Below are positions 26,890-35,291 of a DNA stretch of 64,000 nucleotides, piece after piece. Location of the stretch: the NCBI GenBank assembly GCA_002839185.1, contig PGXO01000002.1, positions 1 to 64,000 on the forward strand, in the 5' to 3' direction. The DNA is from Synergistetes bacterium HGW-Synergistetes-1. Lineage in GTDB: Bacteria; Synergistota; Synergistia; Synergistales; Synergistaceae. The first letter of the stretch is position 1; each line of letters starts with the position of its first letter. Position numbers and translations under genes: made by a program. The notes under the pieces are model-generated. The model was not told where the DNA came from. It saw nothing but the letters and a program-made list of their open reading frames with translations, and searched no databases.

Positions 26890-28230
26890 CTACAGCTTAC
26901 TTACAACATTATCCACAAAAGAGCGGACCCGTAGGTCATTTTTTAGAAGTTCTTCAACTTTTTTACATGCATGAATAACTGTAGTATGGTCTTTTTTGTT
27001 GAACGCATATCCTATCTGCTGCAGGCTTTCACCGGTCCTGTTTCTTGCAAGGTACATTGCAACCTGTCTTGCAAGAGCGAGATCTGCCGTTCTTTTTGGA
27101 GAAATCAGATCCTCTGTTGAGATGCCGAATGTCTCCGCAACCAACTGTTGGATAAGTCCAATATTTACAGGACCTGAACGCGTATCGTGAAGCAGGTCTT
27201 TGAGCCATATAGAAACATTTTCCATTGTCATTGGATCTGAGTTGAATTCAGAACATGCTACGATCCTGTTAAGGGCCCCTTCAAGTTCTCTGATGTTGCT
27301 GGGAATATTTTGGGCTATAAAAAGAATTATGTCGTCAGGAATTTCATAACTCTTTATCTCGGCCTTTTTTTGCAGGATTGCAACGCGTGTCTCGAGATCA
27401 GGCGGCTGGATGTCAGTCACGAGTCCCCATTCAAAACGGGAAACGAGTCTGTCCTCAACCCCCTGAATATCTCTGGGAGGCCTGTCTGAACTGATAATTA
27501 CCTGCTTCTTTGAATTGTGAAGCGCGTTAAAAGTGTGGAATACCTCTTCCTGGGTCTGTTCTTTCCCTGCAATGAACTGAATATCGTCTATCATGAGAAC
27601 GTCCAGCTCTCTGTAACGGGACCTGAATTCATTATTTGTATTATTTCTTATAGAGGTTATCAGATCGTTCGTAAATTTTTCTGCGCTTACATAAAGGACC
27701 TTGGTATTTGGCTGCGTCTTTTCAATGTGGTGTCCTATAGCGTGCATCAAATGTGTCTTTCCGAGCCCTACTTTTCCCCAAATAAAAAGAGGATTATATG
27801 CAACTCCCGGAGATTCTGCTACGGCCAGACATGCTGCGTGAGGAAGCCTGTTTGACTTTCCAACTACGAAAGAAGAAAAAACATAATTGGGATTGAGTCC
27901 ATTCCTGCTGAGAGAAAGTTTTGCCGGGGAAGCAGCAGCGACAGCCCTTCCTGCAGCCCCAACATCCTCTTTTATCTCCTGGCTGACCTCTATCTCGATG
28001 CTTGTGCCGAACCCTGTCTCGACCAGAAGGTCATTCATTTTATTAAGAAAGCGGGATTTTATCTGCTCCTTGGCAAAAGGGGTAGGCACATCAAGAACAA
28101 AAACACCATCTTTCATTGAAACAGGAAGACAAGTGTCCAAATAAGTCCTAATAGCGCTGTCAGAGTTGGAAATTACTTCAACACAGTGAGTCTTGAATTC
28201 ACTCCATAATATATCTAAATCTTTGGCCAT
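26890..28230 (-). CDS. dnaA: Chromosomal replication initiator DnaA
   Basis: The 446-residue protein has domain I (about 1-85), a short linker, AAA+ domain III with Walker A GKVGLGKTH and Walker B LMIDDIQF, and domain IV with the DNA-binding signature ARQVAMYLARNRTG followed by KKDHTTVIHA. It binds DnaA boxes and opens oriC. ATG 28230 follows GGGGTGAAAATTG; a TTG directly upstream is also in frame. It is the first gene of the origin operon, next to a DnaA-box cluster. Confidence 0.98.
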   Translation of the reverse strand: MAKDLDILWSEFKTHCVEVISNSDSAIRTYLDTCLPVSMKDGVFVLDVPTPFAKEQIKSRFLNKMNDLLVETGFGTSIEIEVSQEIKEDVGAAGRAVAAASPAKLSLSRNGLNPNYVFSSFVVGKSNRLPHAACLAVAESPGVAYNPLFIWGKVGLGKTHLMHAIGHHIEKTQPNTKVLYVSAEKFTNDLITSIRNNTNNEFRSRYRELDVLMIDDIQFIAGKEQTQEEVFHTFNALHNSKKQVIISSDRPPRDIQGVEDRLVSRFEWGLVTDIQPPDLETRVAILQKKAEIKSYEIPDDIILFIAQNIPSNIRELEGALNRIVACSEFNSDPMTMENVSIWLKDLLHDTRSGPVNIGLIQQLVAETFGISTEDLISPKRTADLALARQVAMYLARNRTGESLQQIGYAFNKKDHTTVIHACKKVEELLKNDLRVRSFVDNVVSKL

Positions 28231-28233
28231 CAA

Positions 28234-28979
28234 TTTTCACCCCAGGGGACAGATAGTAACGAAGAAAGTCTGTCCGAACAATTGTATCATGAAGAACTCT
28301 TTGTGAGAAAAAACAAAAAATACAAATTAAATCCACAGGATATATCCACATGTCCACAAACATGTTCCGTGTTTATGTGGATGACGGGAAAGTACGGAAC
28401 AAAAGCTCAAGCGTAAAATATAACAAAGTCAAGTAAATTAGACCATAGATGACCATGCTGTTTTTACAGCAGTGGATAACCTTTACCCAGTATTCGTTTT
28501 TTGTGGATATGATGATACTAATGAGTAAACAAACGCGCTTTTTGGGAACAAGATTTTGGTGATGCCTGGCTTGTGATTTTTTTGAATAACCGCAGAGAGA
28601 GTGAAAAAGCGAAGGAATTTCTATGTTTATCCACAGTATGTGGATAGAAAATGTGTGTATGTAGCCTAAAATTCAGAAAATAATAACTTGCATCAAGAAA
28701 AAGAGAATTCATTATATAAAAAGGGGAACAAGTTATGTTTTTAGTCTTTTAGCATGATCATTAAACTACAATCGCGGATCATGTGTCTAATGGGTGTTAA
28801 GAATGGGTCCGATGTATTATTTATAAGGGCTAGGATGCCGATTCTACATGATTAAATACTGTTTATTGTGTGTGTAACATTAGACTTTCTCTGACTATCA
28901 AAATAAAAAATACATGCCCTGCCTCATTACCGGCAGAGCATTGTTATGAATATCATATATTGAGGGCACTTTGATTAAA
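28234..28979. other. Probable replication origin (oriC) with DnaA-box cluster
   Basis: This 746-base region upstream of dnaA has no supported gene. DnaA-box-like 9-mers are at 28342-28350, 28376-28384, 28471-28479, 28502-28510, 28627-28635 (perfect TTATCCACA) and 28639-28647, with weaker ones at 28329 and 28350. The last two strong boxes form an inverted pair with a 3-base spacer. Long A/T-rich tracts flank them. The dnaA promoter must also lie here. Confidence 0.85.
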
Positions 28980-29705
28980 TTACGGAAGGTTTTTCCACTT
29001 CCAAGTATCTCCGCCTTTAAATTCTTTCGGTTCCCCTGTCATGATGGCCGCTTTTTCTGTCATAGTGATCTTTTCAAATGTAACAGGAAATGGTATATCT
29101 TTAAATTCAAGCAAAGGATTTAATTTTGACAGTATCATATTGGTAAGTACCTCAGGCTGACTCATCCCTTCAACTTTTATGACTGTATTTTCCAGATATA
29201 CCCCGTCGTTGCGGAGACCCAAGACCCCTTTTGCTGATATCGGAAGTTCAATGTCTATAATGATCCGTGTCCTGAATTTTCCTGATGCGGTAAAGCCCTC
29301 CCTTTTAAAGTCGAACCGCAGGTCAGAGAAGCCTTCAGGATTTTCGTTTTTGTTGAAATAATCATTGACATCCTTTTCAGCAAGAACAACCTCGCCTTTT
29401 GAGCTTTTGATCATTTGAGCTAGGTACGATGTGCTGTCCGTTGATCCATCCGGAGTGGAAACCTCCTGCAGGATCGCAAGCAGCTTCATTTTTTCTATCC
29501 TTATACCGTCTATTATTCCTCCGTTGATCTCTATCCACGCGGTCTGACCTTTAACTGTTACTGCTGCTGATTCAGGCCTGAATACAGCTGCGATGTTTTT
29601 CCCTATGGTCTCCGGAAGGGCATTCTGCAGAGCTGCATGAGCAGGCAGGTTCATGGTACAGGATGTGAATAACAAAGAAAGGATCAAAAACATATATTTT
29701 TTCAT
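28980..29705 (-). CDS. DUF2993 / LmeA-like exported phospholipid-binding protein
   Basis: The 241-residue exported protein has a signal sequence (about 1-24). The cysteine in LLFTSC could be a lipobox, but Phe at -3 is atypical. The mature part has the repeated pattern of DUF2993: GIIDGIRIEKMKL, then a central beta region and LSKLNPLLEFKDIPFPV near the end. Mycobacterial LmeA binds phospholipids; other members are uncharacterised. ATG 29705 follows GGAGG. It reads towards oriC and is divergent from the chromate transporter pair. Confidence 0.72.
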   Translation of the reverse strand: MKKYMFLILSLLFTSCTMNLPAHAALQNALPETIGKNIAAVFRPESAAVTVKGQTAWIEINGGIIDGIRIEKMKLLAILQEVSTPDGSTDSTSYLAQMIKSSKGEVVLAEKDVNDYFNKNENPEGFSDLRFDFKREGFTASGKFRTRIIIDIELPISAKGVLGLRNDGVYLENTVIKVEGMSQPEVLTNMILSKLNPLLEFKDIPFPVTFEKITMTEKAAIMTGEPKEFKGGDTWKWKNLP

Positions 29706-29870
29706 CAAAGATCCTCCAATAAATCATTTTTTTTAATTTTAGCTCTCTTTTCAAAATTTTCTACGCAATATCAATGATGTTTTCATTTTCATTTCTTTCA
29801 ACTATCATTAAGGAAGCGATAATTAATGCAAAATGAACCGACAAGCCAATTGTCGATTGCGAGGACTTCA

Positions 29871-30404
29871 ATGACGATAGTTCAGCTCTTCTTTTTCTTT
29901 TTTAGGATAAGCGCTGTCACATTCGGCGGTGGAATAGTGATCCTGGGAATGGTAAAGCTTGGCATAGCAGAAAGACAGGATATTTCTGAAGGAGAATTTT
30001 CTGATATGGTAAGCCTTGCAGCATCAGTGCCAGGCCCGCTTGCCGTCTCTATAGCATGGCTCCTTGGCAGGTATTACAGAGGGCTTAAAGGGAGCATGGC
30101 TGCAGTTGCGGGAGCTGTCCTTCCTCCTTTTGTAATAATCCTTATCCTCTCCCCGATAATTCTTAAATATTCAGGAACTCCGGAGGTACAGGGGTTTTTT
30201 AAAGGTGTCCTGGCCGGTACGGGAGCTATCATTACAATGGTCGTATTTGACAATGTCAGATCGACGCTCTCATGCGGATGGTGGAATATTGTTCCGTTTG
30301 TCGTGGTCATCGCCTTGATAGGAATTTTTGGAATCAACCCACTGCTTTCAATGCTCGCGGCATTTTTAGTCCAGCTGACGAGGGAAAAGCTGGTATTGCG
30401 ATGA
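29871..30404 (+). CDS. Chromate transporter family protein, first half (ChrA-N type)
   Basis: The 177-residue membrane protein has the short-chain CHR signature: FRISAVTFGGGIVILGMV at the N-terminus, then SLAASVPGPLAVSIAWLLG. Short-chain CHR proteins work as heterodimers of two separately encoded halves. ATG 29871 has GAGGA upstream. An earlier ATG at 29826 would add 15 polar residues and is possible. The stop overlaps the ATG of the second half by four bases. True substrate may be chromate, sulfate or another anion. Confidence 0.85.
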   Translation: MTIVQLFFFFFRISAVTFGGGIVILGMVKLGIAERQDISEGEFSDMVSLAASVPGPLAVSIAWLLGRYYRGLKGSMAAVAGAVLPPFVIILILSPIILKYSGTPEVQGFFKGVLAGTGAIITMVVFDNVRSTLSCGWWNIVPFVVVIALIGIFGINPLLSMLAAFLVQLTREKLVLR

Positions 30405-30934
30405 AAGTTCTTCTGGAACTTGTTTTTTCTTTTTCACAGATAGCTGCGGGTGCTTTCGGAGGGGGACTCTCGACGCTTCCTCTTATTGAATATCAGCTTG
30501 TTAGGGCGACTGGCTGGCTTACACCTTCCCAGTTCAGCCAGGTACTTGCTCTTTCGCAGGTAACTCCGGGACCTATTGCGATCAATGCGGCAACTTTCGT
30601 TGGATTTCAGCAGGCTGGGATCCCCGGGTCCATTGTCTCTACTTTATCAATCGTTATCGTACCGGTTTTGATTTTATGCGGCGCATTGTGCCTTTTAAAA
30701 AAATTAGAGGCAGAAAAAAGCAGAAAATTCAAAGATATGCTGCGTCCGATAGTGGGAGGCCTACTTACACTCTCCCTTATTTCTCCGCTTACAGTAACGG
30801 CCAAAAACGGCGTTACGGCTATGGCGATGCTGATTTTAGGCATCCTACTTCTCCGAACATGCAAATTTTTTAAAAATTACCCTCCCGTACTCCTTGTTAT
30901 TTACGGTATAATTGGTGCGGTCATATTTTCCTGA
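30401..30934 (+). CDS. Chromate transporter family protein, second half
   Basis: The 177-residue partner has the same fold: FSQIAAGAFGGGLSTLPLIEYQ and ALSQVTPGPIAINAATFVGFQ, with about five to six membrane segments. The ATG at 30401 overlaps the preceding stop (ATGA), so the two halves are made together, presumably in equal amounts. The longer in-frame extension back to 30272 lies inside the first gene and is rejected. Confidence 0.87.
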   Translation: MKVLLELVFSFSQIAAGAFGGGLSTLPLIEYQLVRATGWLTPSQFSQVLALSQVTPGPIAINAATFVGFQQAGIPGSIVSTLSIVIVPVLILCGALCLLKKLEAEKSRKFKDMLRPIVGGLLTLSLISPLTVTAKNGVTAMAMLILGILLLRTCKFFKNYPPVLLVIYGIIGAVIFS

Positions 30935-31369
30935 AATATTATTACGGTACGAGATGATTCCCAAAAGGGAGAACATGGTTAATAATTTTCAAAAACAAAA
31001 ATAAATTATTTGAGAGGGACTTTTTTCATTAAAAACATACGAGTATAATATGGCCGCAGAAATATCAGATATATTAATAGCATGGACGCAAGATTGACGA
31101 AAAGGTCTCTTTGATGTAATTTGTTCCCGTGGTTCTCCCGTTTTTCAGTTAATTGTTCAAATGTTACTGAAGGGTGAATTTGAAATATTAGGTTTTGCAA
31201 TTTTGGGAATTATACAAAAAAATACAGTTTCACTCTGTCATGCGGGAAAGGAGGGCTGTAAGGAAGAGCGATTTGTACAGCTTTTTTATTTAGCTCATGC
31301 ATCTGCAGATAGTATTTAAAGTCATTATCCAAGAACAAGAAATAGAGACTTGAAGGGAGAGTTTTTTTG
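30935..31369 (+). other. 435-base leader region before the TRAP operon
   Basis: AT-rich; no supported protein gene. A possible promoter is TTGACG near 31095 with TAATTT 17 bases on, but this is weak. It ends with a T-tailed hairpin (31255-31281) and the ribosome site GAAGGGAGAG of the first TRAP gene. Confidence 0.45.
31255..31281 (+). terminator. T-tailed hairpin in the TRAP operon leader
   Basis: GCTGTA (31255-31260) pairs with TACAGC (31276-31281), followed by TTTTTT, about 85 bases before the dctP start. It could end a small upstream RNA or act as an attenuator. The stem is only 6 bp with a 15-base loop. Confidence 0.4.
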
Positions 31370-32368
31370 ATGAAGAAATTTGCAATTATCCTTGCAGTAA
31401 TGTTTCTGTTCGTAGCAGCAGTAAGCCCGGCAACAGCAGCTCCTATCGTTTTCCGTTTCGCAGGTCAGTCACCGCCCGACCACATGGCGACCAAGACAAT
31501 GAACGACATGGCCAAGGAAATAGCACAGAAGACCAGCGGTCGCGTTGAGATCAAAGTCTATCCCGCAAACCAGCTCGGAAATTACTCACTTGTTATGGAA
31601 GAGATGATCCGCGGAACAGTCGACATGTCCCTTATGTCGATCGCAAGCGAATTTGACCCCCGCCTCGAGCTCGTTTACGTGAACGGATTTATAAGCGGCT
31701 ATGATGATGCGAAAAAGGTCTTTGTTCCCGGTGCATGGCTGCCCAACAAGCTGAATGAACTTAGCTCCGCCCTCGGAGTAAGGCTGATCGGATCCTACAT
31801 CGAAGGAATGATCGGTATCGGATCAACGAAGCCCCTCAAAGAACCCCTCAACCCGAAGGTAGACAAGGGCGTTCTTGCCAGAGTACCGAACATGGATGTC
31901 TACACTCTCGGAGCAAAAGCAATGGGTTTCCGCCCAATCACCATCCCTTACTCAGATGTTTACCAGTCAATGCAGACCGGCGTATGCGACGCAGTTGACG
32001 GCTACCCTGTAGCAGCGGCATACACGATCCTCGGAGACGTACTTAAGTACTGGTACCACACCAACTACTCAATGGAATACCTTGCAATCATGGTCAGCGA
32101 CAAATCATGGAAGAAACTTACCCCTGCAGACCAGAAGGTCTTCCAGGAAGTAGCAAAGAAATACACCCTTCTCTCTATAGACAATGCGAAAGCTGAAGAC
32201 AACAAATATATGGCTCTTATGGAGAAAAAGGGAATCAAAGTCTTCAAGTATAGCGAAGCTGAACTCAAGCCGATCAAAGAAGCATGCATCACAACATGGA
32301 CAGAGCTTGGCAAGCGCGGCATGACTGAAGAACTTATGAAGGAATTTGTAAAGCACCTCGGTAAATAA
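31370..32368 (+). CDS. dctP: TRAP transporter substrate-binding protein DctP, copy 1
   Basis: The 332-residue periplasmic protein has a signal peptide cleaved after Ala-Thr-Ala-Ala. DctP motifs include GRVEIKVYPANQLG, the conserved Arg in LARVPNMDVY that contacts substrate carboxylates, and MQTGVCDAVDGYP. It captures organic acids for the DctQM permease encoded just downstream. ATG 31370 follows GGGAG at good spacing. A second, similar protein is encoded at 35292. Substrate not predictable; carboxylates or amino acid derivatives are usual. Confidence 0.93.
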   Translation: MKKFAIILAVMFLFVAAVSPATAAPIVFRFAGQSPPDHMATKTMNDMAKEIAQKTSGRVEIKVYPANQLGNYSLVMEEMIRGTVDMSLMSIASEFDPRLELVYVNGFISGYDDAKKVFVPGAWLPNKLNELSSALGVRLIGSYIEGMIGIGSTKPLKEPLNPKVDKGVLARVPNMDVYTLGAKAMGFRPITIPYSDVYQSMQTGVCDAVDGYPVAAAYTILGDVLKYWYHTNYSMEYLAIMVSDKSWKKLTPADQKVFQEVAKKYTLLSIDNAKAEDNKYMALMEKKGIKVFKYSEAELKPIKEACITTWTELGKRGMTEELMKEFVKHLGK

Positions 32369-32390
32369 AATTACCGATCATTAAAGCAGC

Positions 32391-32429
32391 ATCCGGGAAG
32401 TCCACGGGGAGGATATCCTCCCCGGATTT
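32391..32429 (+). terminator. Strong palindromic hairpin between dctP and dctQ
   Basis: CGGGGAGGATATCCTCCCCG (32405-32424) is a perfect palindrome, with outer ATCCGG/CCGGAT arms and a T-rich tail (TTTTCCTTTTTT). Within an operon this probably acts as a partial terminator or mRNA stabiliser. Confidence 0.7.
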
Positions 32430-32454
32430 TCCTTTTTTGAAAGGAGCCCCATTT

Positions 32455-33042
32455 ATGACACAGGCGCAGTGTAAGTTTATCGAAGAAACAGAATACGAAG
32501 CACCAATTTCAACAGTAAGAGTTGCAACAAACCCCTTTGACAAGATCGTAACCAGAACTTTCGCCATAGTATGTTTTGTAATGGCCATGGTGCTTGCCGT
32601 AATTATCAGCGCGGCAACAGTTATGCGCTATGTACTCGAAATGGACCTTTACGGCTACGAGGAATGGATAAAGATATTCGCTTTCTGGCTCTATTTCATG
32701 GGAGCGGGTTACGGAGCTTTTGCCGGATCGCATGTCTCCGCCGACCTTGTTCAGTCTTATGTTAAAGAAGGATTTATCAAGCGGCTGCTGATCTTCACAA
32801 AAACAGTAGTGACTTTGGGTGTCACCCTTCTTTTCACATGGTATGGATGGGACTTCTTCTATTTTGGTTTCGCTGGTCCTCTCGGTACCGGAGTTGCTAT
32901 CCCAAAGACAGTTGCATGGAGGATACCTCTGTGGACAGGCTACCTCCCAATTTTGATAGGTCTTTTTTTCATGTCCTACTATTTTTTATGGGATATGATA
33001 AGAGCCGCAAAAGCGCTTTTTACGGGAGGTAAGACGGAATGA
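32455..33042 (+). CDS. dctQ: TRAP transporter small permease DctQ
   Basis: The 195-residue protein has four membrane segments and the DctQ block YGYEEWIKIFAFWLYFMGAGYGA followed by SHVSADLV. It pairs with DctM to import substrate using an ion gradient. ATG 32455 was chosen because AAGGAG is just upstream; the in-frame TTG at 32437 precedes that ribosome site. Its stop overlaps the dctM start (ATGA). Confidence 0.92.
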   Translation: MTQAQCKFIEETEYEAPISTVRVATNPFDKIVTRTFAIVCFVMAMVLAVIISAATVMRYVLEMDLYGYEEWIKIFAFWLYFMGAGYGAFAGSHVSADLVQSYVKEGFIKRLLIFTKTVVTLGVTLLFTWYGWDFFYFGFAGPLGTGVAIPKTVAWRIPLWTGYLPILIGLFFMSYYFLWDMIRAAKALFTGGKTE

Positions 33043-34355
33043 TCTATATCGCACTTGTAATACTGATGGTATGTCTGGTGATCGGTGTACCGGTCCCTGT
33101 CAGCTTTATGGCTTCATGCGCCTGGCTTATCTTCTTCGGAGGAGTTGATCAGGTAGGTTACCAGGCCACACAGCTTCTGCCCTATGGTTTCACACAGATG
33201 AACTCCGTCTCCCTCATCGCCATAGCAATGTTCATTCTTGCAGGCGGTATTATGGAGAGAGGCCGAATAGCTGAAAAGATGATAGATATGGTCGATGTAT
33301 TCGTCGGGCATATCAGAGGTGGTCTTGGTGTAGTCGGGATCATTTCCTGTGCGATATTCGGATCCATCTGCGGAGCTGCATGCGCTACCCTTTCCTGCAT
33401 AGGCGCGATCATGTTTCCACGTTTCAAAGCCGGTGGTTACCCGATGGGACATGCCTGCGCCCTTATGGCGAACGCATCCCTTCTGGGTCTTCTGATACCC
33501 CCGAACGCGACTTTGATAATTTTCGCATGGATAAGCGGTATTTCTGTTCTTGCATGCTTCCTTTCGACCATAGGCCCCGGGATTGTGACGATAATCCTTC
33601 TGAGTGTGGTAAACCTCTGGATGCTTCGCAATAACAAAGATGTTCTTGTTAAACAGAAGCGTTCTCCTAAGGAACGCTATGAAATGTTCATGAAACGCGG
33701 ACGTCTTGCGATCCCTGCTCTTTTTATGCCGTTCATGGTACTGGGAGGCATTTACGGAGGAGTAATGACGACTACAGAAGCATCCGCCCTTGCTGTCGTA
33801 TACTGTATCCCCATAGGACTTTACGTTTATAAGGGGCTGAACTGGAAGACTCTTTTCAACATAGTGGTCGAAGGTTCGATAACGACTGGAGTTATCATGG
33901 TAATGCTCTATTCCGTTTCCATGCTCTCAAGGCTCTATATCCTCGAGGACCTTCCCGGCAAGGTGCTCGATCTCTTCTATTCGATTTCGACTAACCCCTA
34001 CATAATCATGTTCATGATAAACGTGTTCCTGGTCCTCATGGGGATGCTCATGGATGACATAAGCGTAGTTGTTCTGACAACGCCGATCCTGCTCCCGATA
34101 ATAGTGAAACTCGGAGTAGATCCTGTACACTATGCTGCAATAGTAGGAGTAAATACTGCTCTTGGATGCATCACACCTCCGTGTGCACCGGTGCTTTACC
34201 TGAGTGGAAGAGTAGGAGGCGCCTCGATCAACGAGATCATGAAACCGGCACTTACGTTCATGGCTCTCTGCTGGATCCCGGTGCTTGCGGTCACTGCTTA
34301 CATACCGAAGGTCTCTCTTTTCCTTCCCCATGTAATACTTGGCCTTCCCTGGTAA
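33039..34355 (+). CDS. dctM: TRAP transporter large permease DctM
   Basis: The 438-residue protein has about 12 membrane segments and the usual DctM features: GIVMMIGVP-like CLVIGVPVPVSF at the start, GSICGAACATLSCIGAIMFP, and DDISVVVLTTPILLPI with GCITPPCAPVLYL near the end. It forms the transport path of the TRAP system. The gene ends the operon, followed by a terminator at 34401-34433. Confidence 0.94.
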   Translation: MIYIALVILMVCLVIGVPVPVSFMASCAWLIFFGGVDQVGYQATQLLPYGFTQMNSVSLIAIAMFILAGGIMERGRIAEKMIDMVDVFVGHIRGGLGVVGIISCAIFGSICGAACATLSCIGAIMFPRFKAGGYPMGHACALMANASLLGLLIPPNATLIIFAWISGISVLACFLSTIGPGIVTIILLSVVNLWMLRNNKDVLVKQKRSPKERYEMFMKRGRLAIPALFMPFMVLGGIYGGVMTTTEASALAVVYCIPIGLYVYKGLNWKTLFNIVVEGSITTGVIMVMLYSVSMLSRLYILEDLPGKVLDLFYSISTNPYIIMFMINVFLVLMGMLMDDISVVVLTTPILLPIIVKLGVDPVHYAAIVGVNTALGCITPPCAPVLYLSGRVGGASINEIMKPALTFMALCWIPVLAVTAYIPKVSLFLPHVILGLPW

Positions 34356-34400
34356 CAGACTTTAATAAGTCAGAGCAAGGAAGAATCAGCAAACATTTAA

Positions 34401-34433
34401 TTGAAGCTCCCCGGCATTGGCTGGGAGCTTCAA
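34401..34433 (+). terminator. Terminator of the dctPQM operon
   Basis: TTGAAGCTCCC (34401-34411) pairs perfectly with GGGAGCTTCAA (34423-34433), followed by TTTTTT. Confidence 0.9.
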
Positions 34434-34565
34434 TTTTTTATACTGAAGTATCCACTGCATATTAGGCATATGTGCGCAAATTGATCTTTCTTGGGGAAAG
34501 ATTAAACAGAATCTGATATAATACTTAGTTGGGCATCTGAAGTATTTTAGATTGGAAGCGATAAT

Positions 34566-34838
34566 GTGTATTTTTACAAGGACCTATTTGCATCTCTATG
34601 TTTCATATTTTTTGGCGTAGCACTTGCCTTCAATGACGCCTACTTCTATTTTGGAGCTATGATGTGTGCTTGCCTTTCTACAACAGCTCACAGAAAAAAA
34701 TGGCCCGATCCACTATGGGCGACTTTGATGATTGAAGATCTAAACACCAGATTTGAGTCATTAAAAAAACGTTACTTTCCTAAAAAGGAATTTTCTAAAG
34801 AGGATGAAATAGGTCCCCTCCCTCCACTCGGAGACTAA
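34566..34838 (+). CDS. Small putative membrane protein, unknown
   Basis: This 90-residue ORF has one long or two short hydrophobic segments (about 7-40), then a charged tail ending in EDEIGPLPPLGD. The start would be GTG 34566 behind GGAAGCG. Support is that it sits between two strong terminators, the second directly behind it, so it appears to be its own transcription unit. No family recognised. It could be a small membrane protein or a false ORF. Confidence 0.45.
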   Translation: MYFYKDLFASLCFIFFGVALAFNDAYFYFGAMMCACLSTTAHRKKWPDPLWATLMIEDLNTRFESLKKRYFPKKEFSKEDEIGPLPPLGD

Positions 34839-34873
34839 AATTAGGATCAACAAAAACAAATATCGAGATTGAT

Positions 34874-34905
34874 ATATCACGCCCTTCGTGTTGAGGGCGT
34901 GATAT
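34874..34905 (+). terminator. Intrinsic terminator after the small ORF
   Basis: ATATCACGCCC (34874-34884) pairs perfectly with GGGCGTGATAT (34895-34905) and runs into TTTTTT. Confidence 0.88.
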
Positions 34906-35081
34906 TTTTTGCAATAATTGCTTATTTTCCTCCCTACGTAATCTGTAATCATAGGCAGCAAGCCCCTCTCAGACTGCAATAGAGTAATATAATCTCTCTC
35001 CAGAACTAACGCTGAACTATACATTTAAAATTTTTAACATAATAAACCGTTATGCATAAATTAAAGTGAAATAGTCTTTCC

Positions 35082-35110
35082 TTGACAACATGCTCCAACT
35101 GATATATCTT
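35082..35110 (+). promoter_or_regulatory. Promoter of the orphan DctP gene
   Basis: A perfect TTGACA (35082-35087) and TATCTT (35105-35110) are separated by 17 bases. The expected start, near 35117, falls inside the first GTGANTCAC site. Confidence 0.7.
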
Positions 35111-35155
35111 GTGAATCACATGAAACGATAAACAAAAGGAAATATTGTGATTCAC
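35111..35155. promoter_or_regulatory. Paired GTGANTCAC operator-like sites
   Basis: GTGAATCACA (35111-35120) and TGTGATTCAC (35146-35155) are perfect inverted copies of each other. Each is itself near-palindromic (GTGA-N-TCAC). Centres are 36 bases apart and the first overlaps the predicted transcription start, an arrangement that suits a dimeric repressor binding two sites. Confidence 0.6.
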
Positions 35156-35291
35156 GGAAAAAGATATAGCGTGTTGTGCAATTATGCCTATTATTCAAAT
35201 AATGTGAATTAATATACAAGTAATCATAAATATCAGTCATTTCCTGTGGCTGTAAATAATAGAACCAAAACTTGAGAGGAGAATATAAACC

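Larger units (their letters stand above)
34839..35291 (+). other. 453-base region between the small ORF and the second DctP gene
   Basis: AT-rich and without a supported gene. It holds the terminator at 34874-34905, a good promoter at 35082-35110 and two GTGANTCAC sites, described separately. About 170 bases of leader follow the promoter. Confidence 0.6.

Noticed and set aside
28518-28712. 64-codon minus-strand ORF inside oriC
   Set aside because: It overlaps several DnaA boxes and has no supporting start signal.
30272-30400. Upstream extension of the second chromate-transporter half
   Set aside because: Lies within the first half in another frame; the ATGA overlap at 30401 is the natural start.
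31006-31200. 64-codon minus-strand ORF in the TRAP leader region
   Set aside because: No ribosome site, no signal or domain, very AT-rich; treated as chance.
35110-35120. CRP site before the orphan DctP gene
   Set aside because: TGTGA and TCACA are separated by one base, not six, so it does not match a CRP/FNR-type site.
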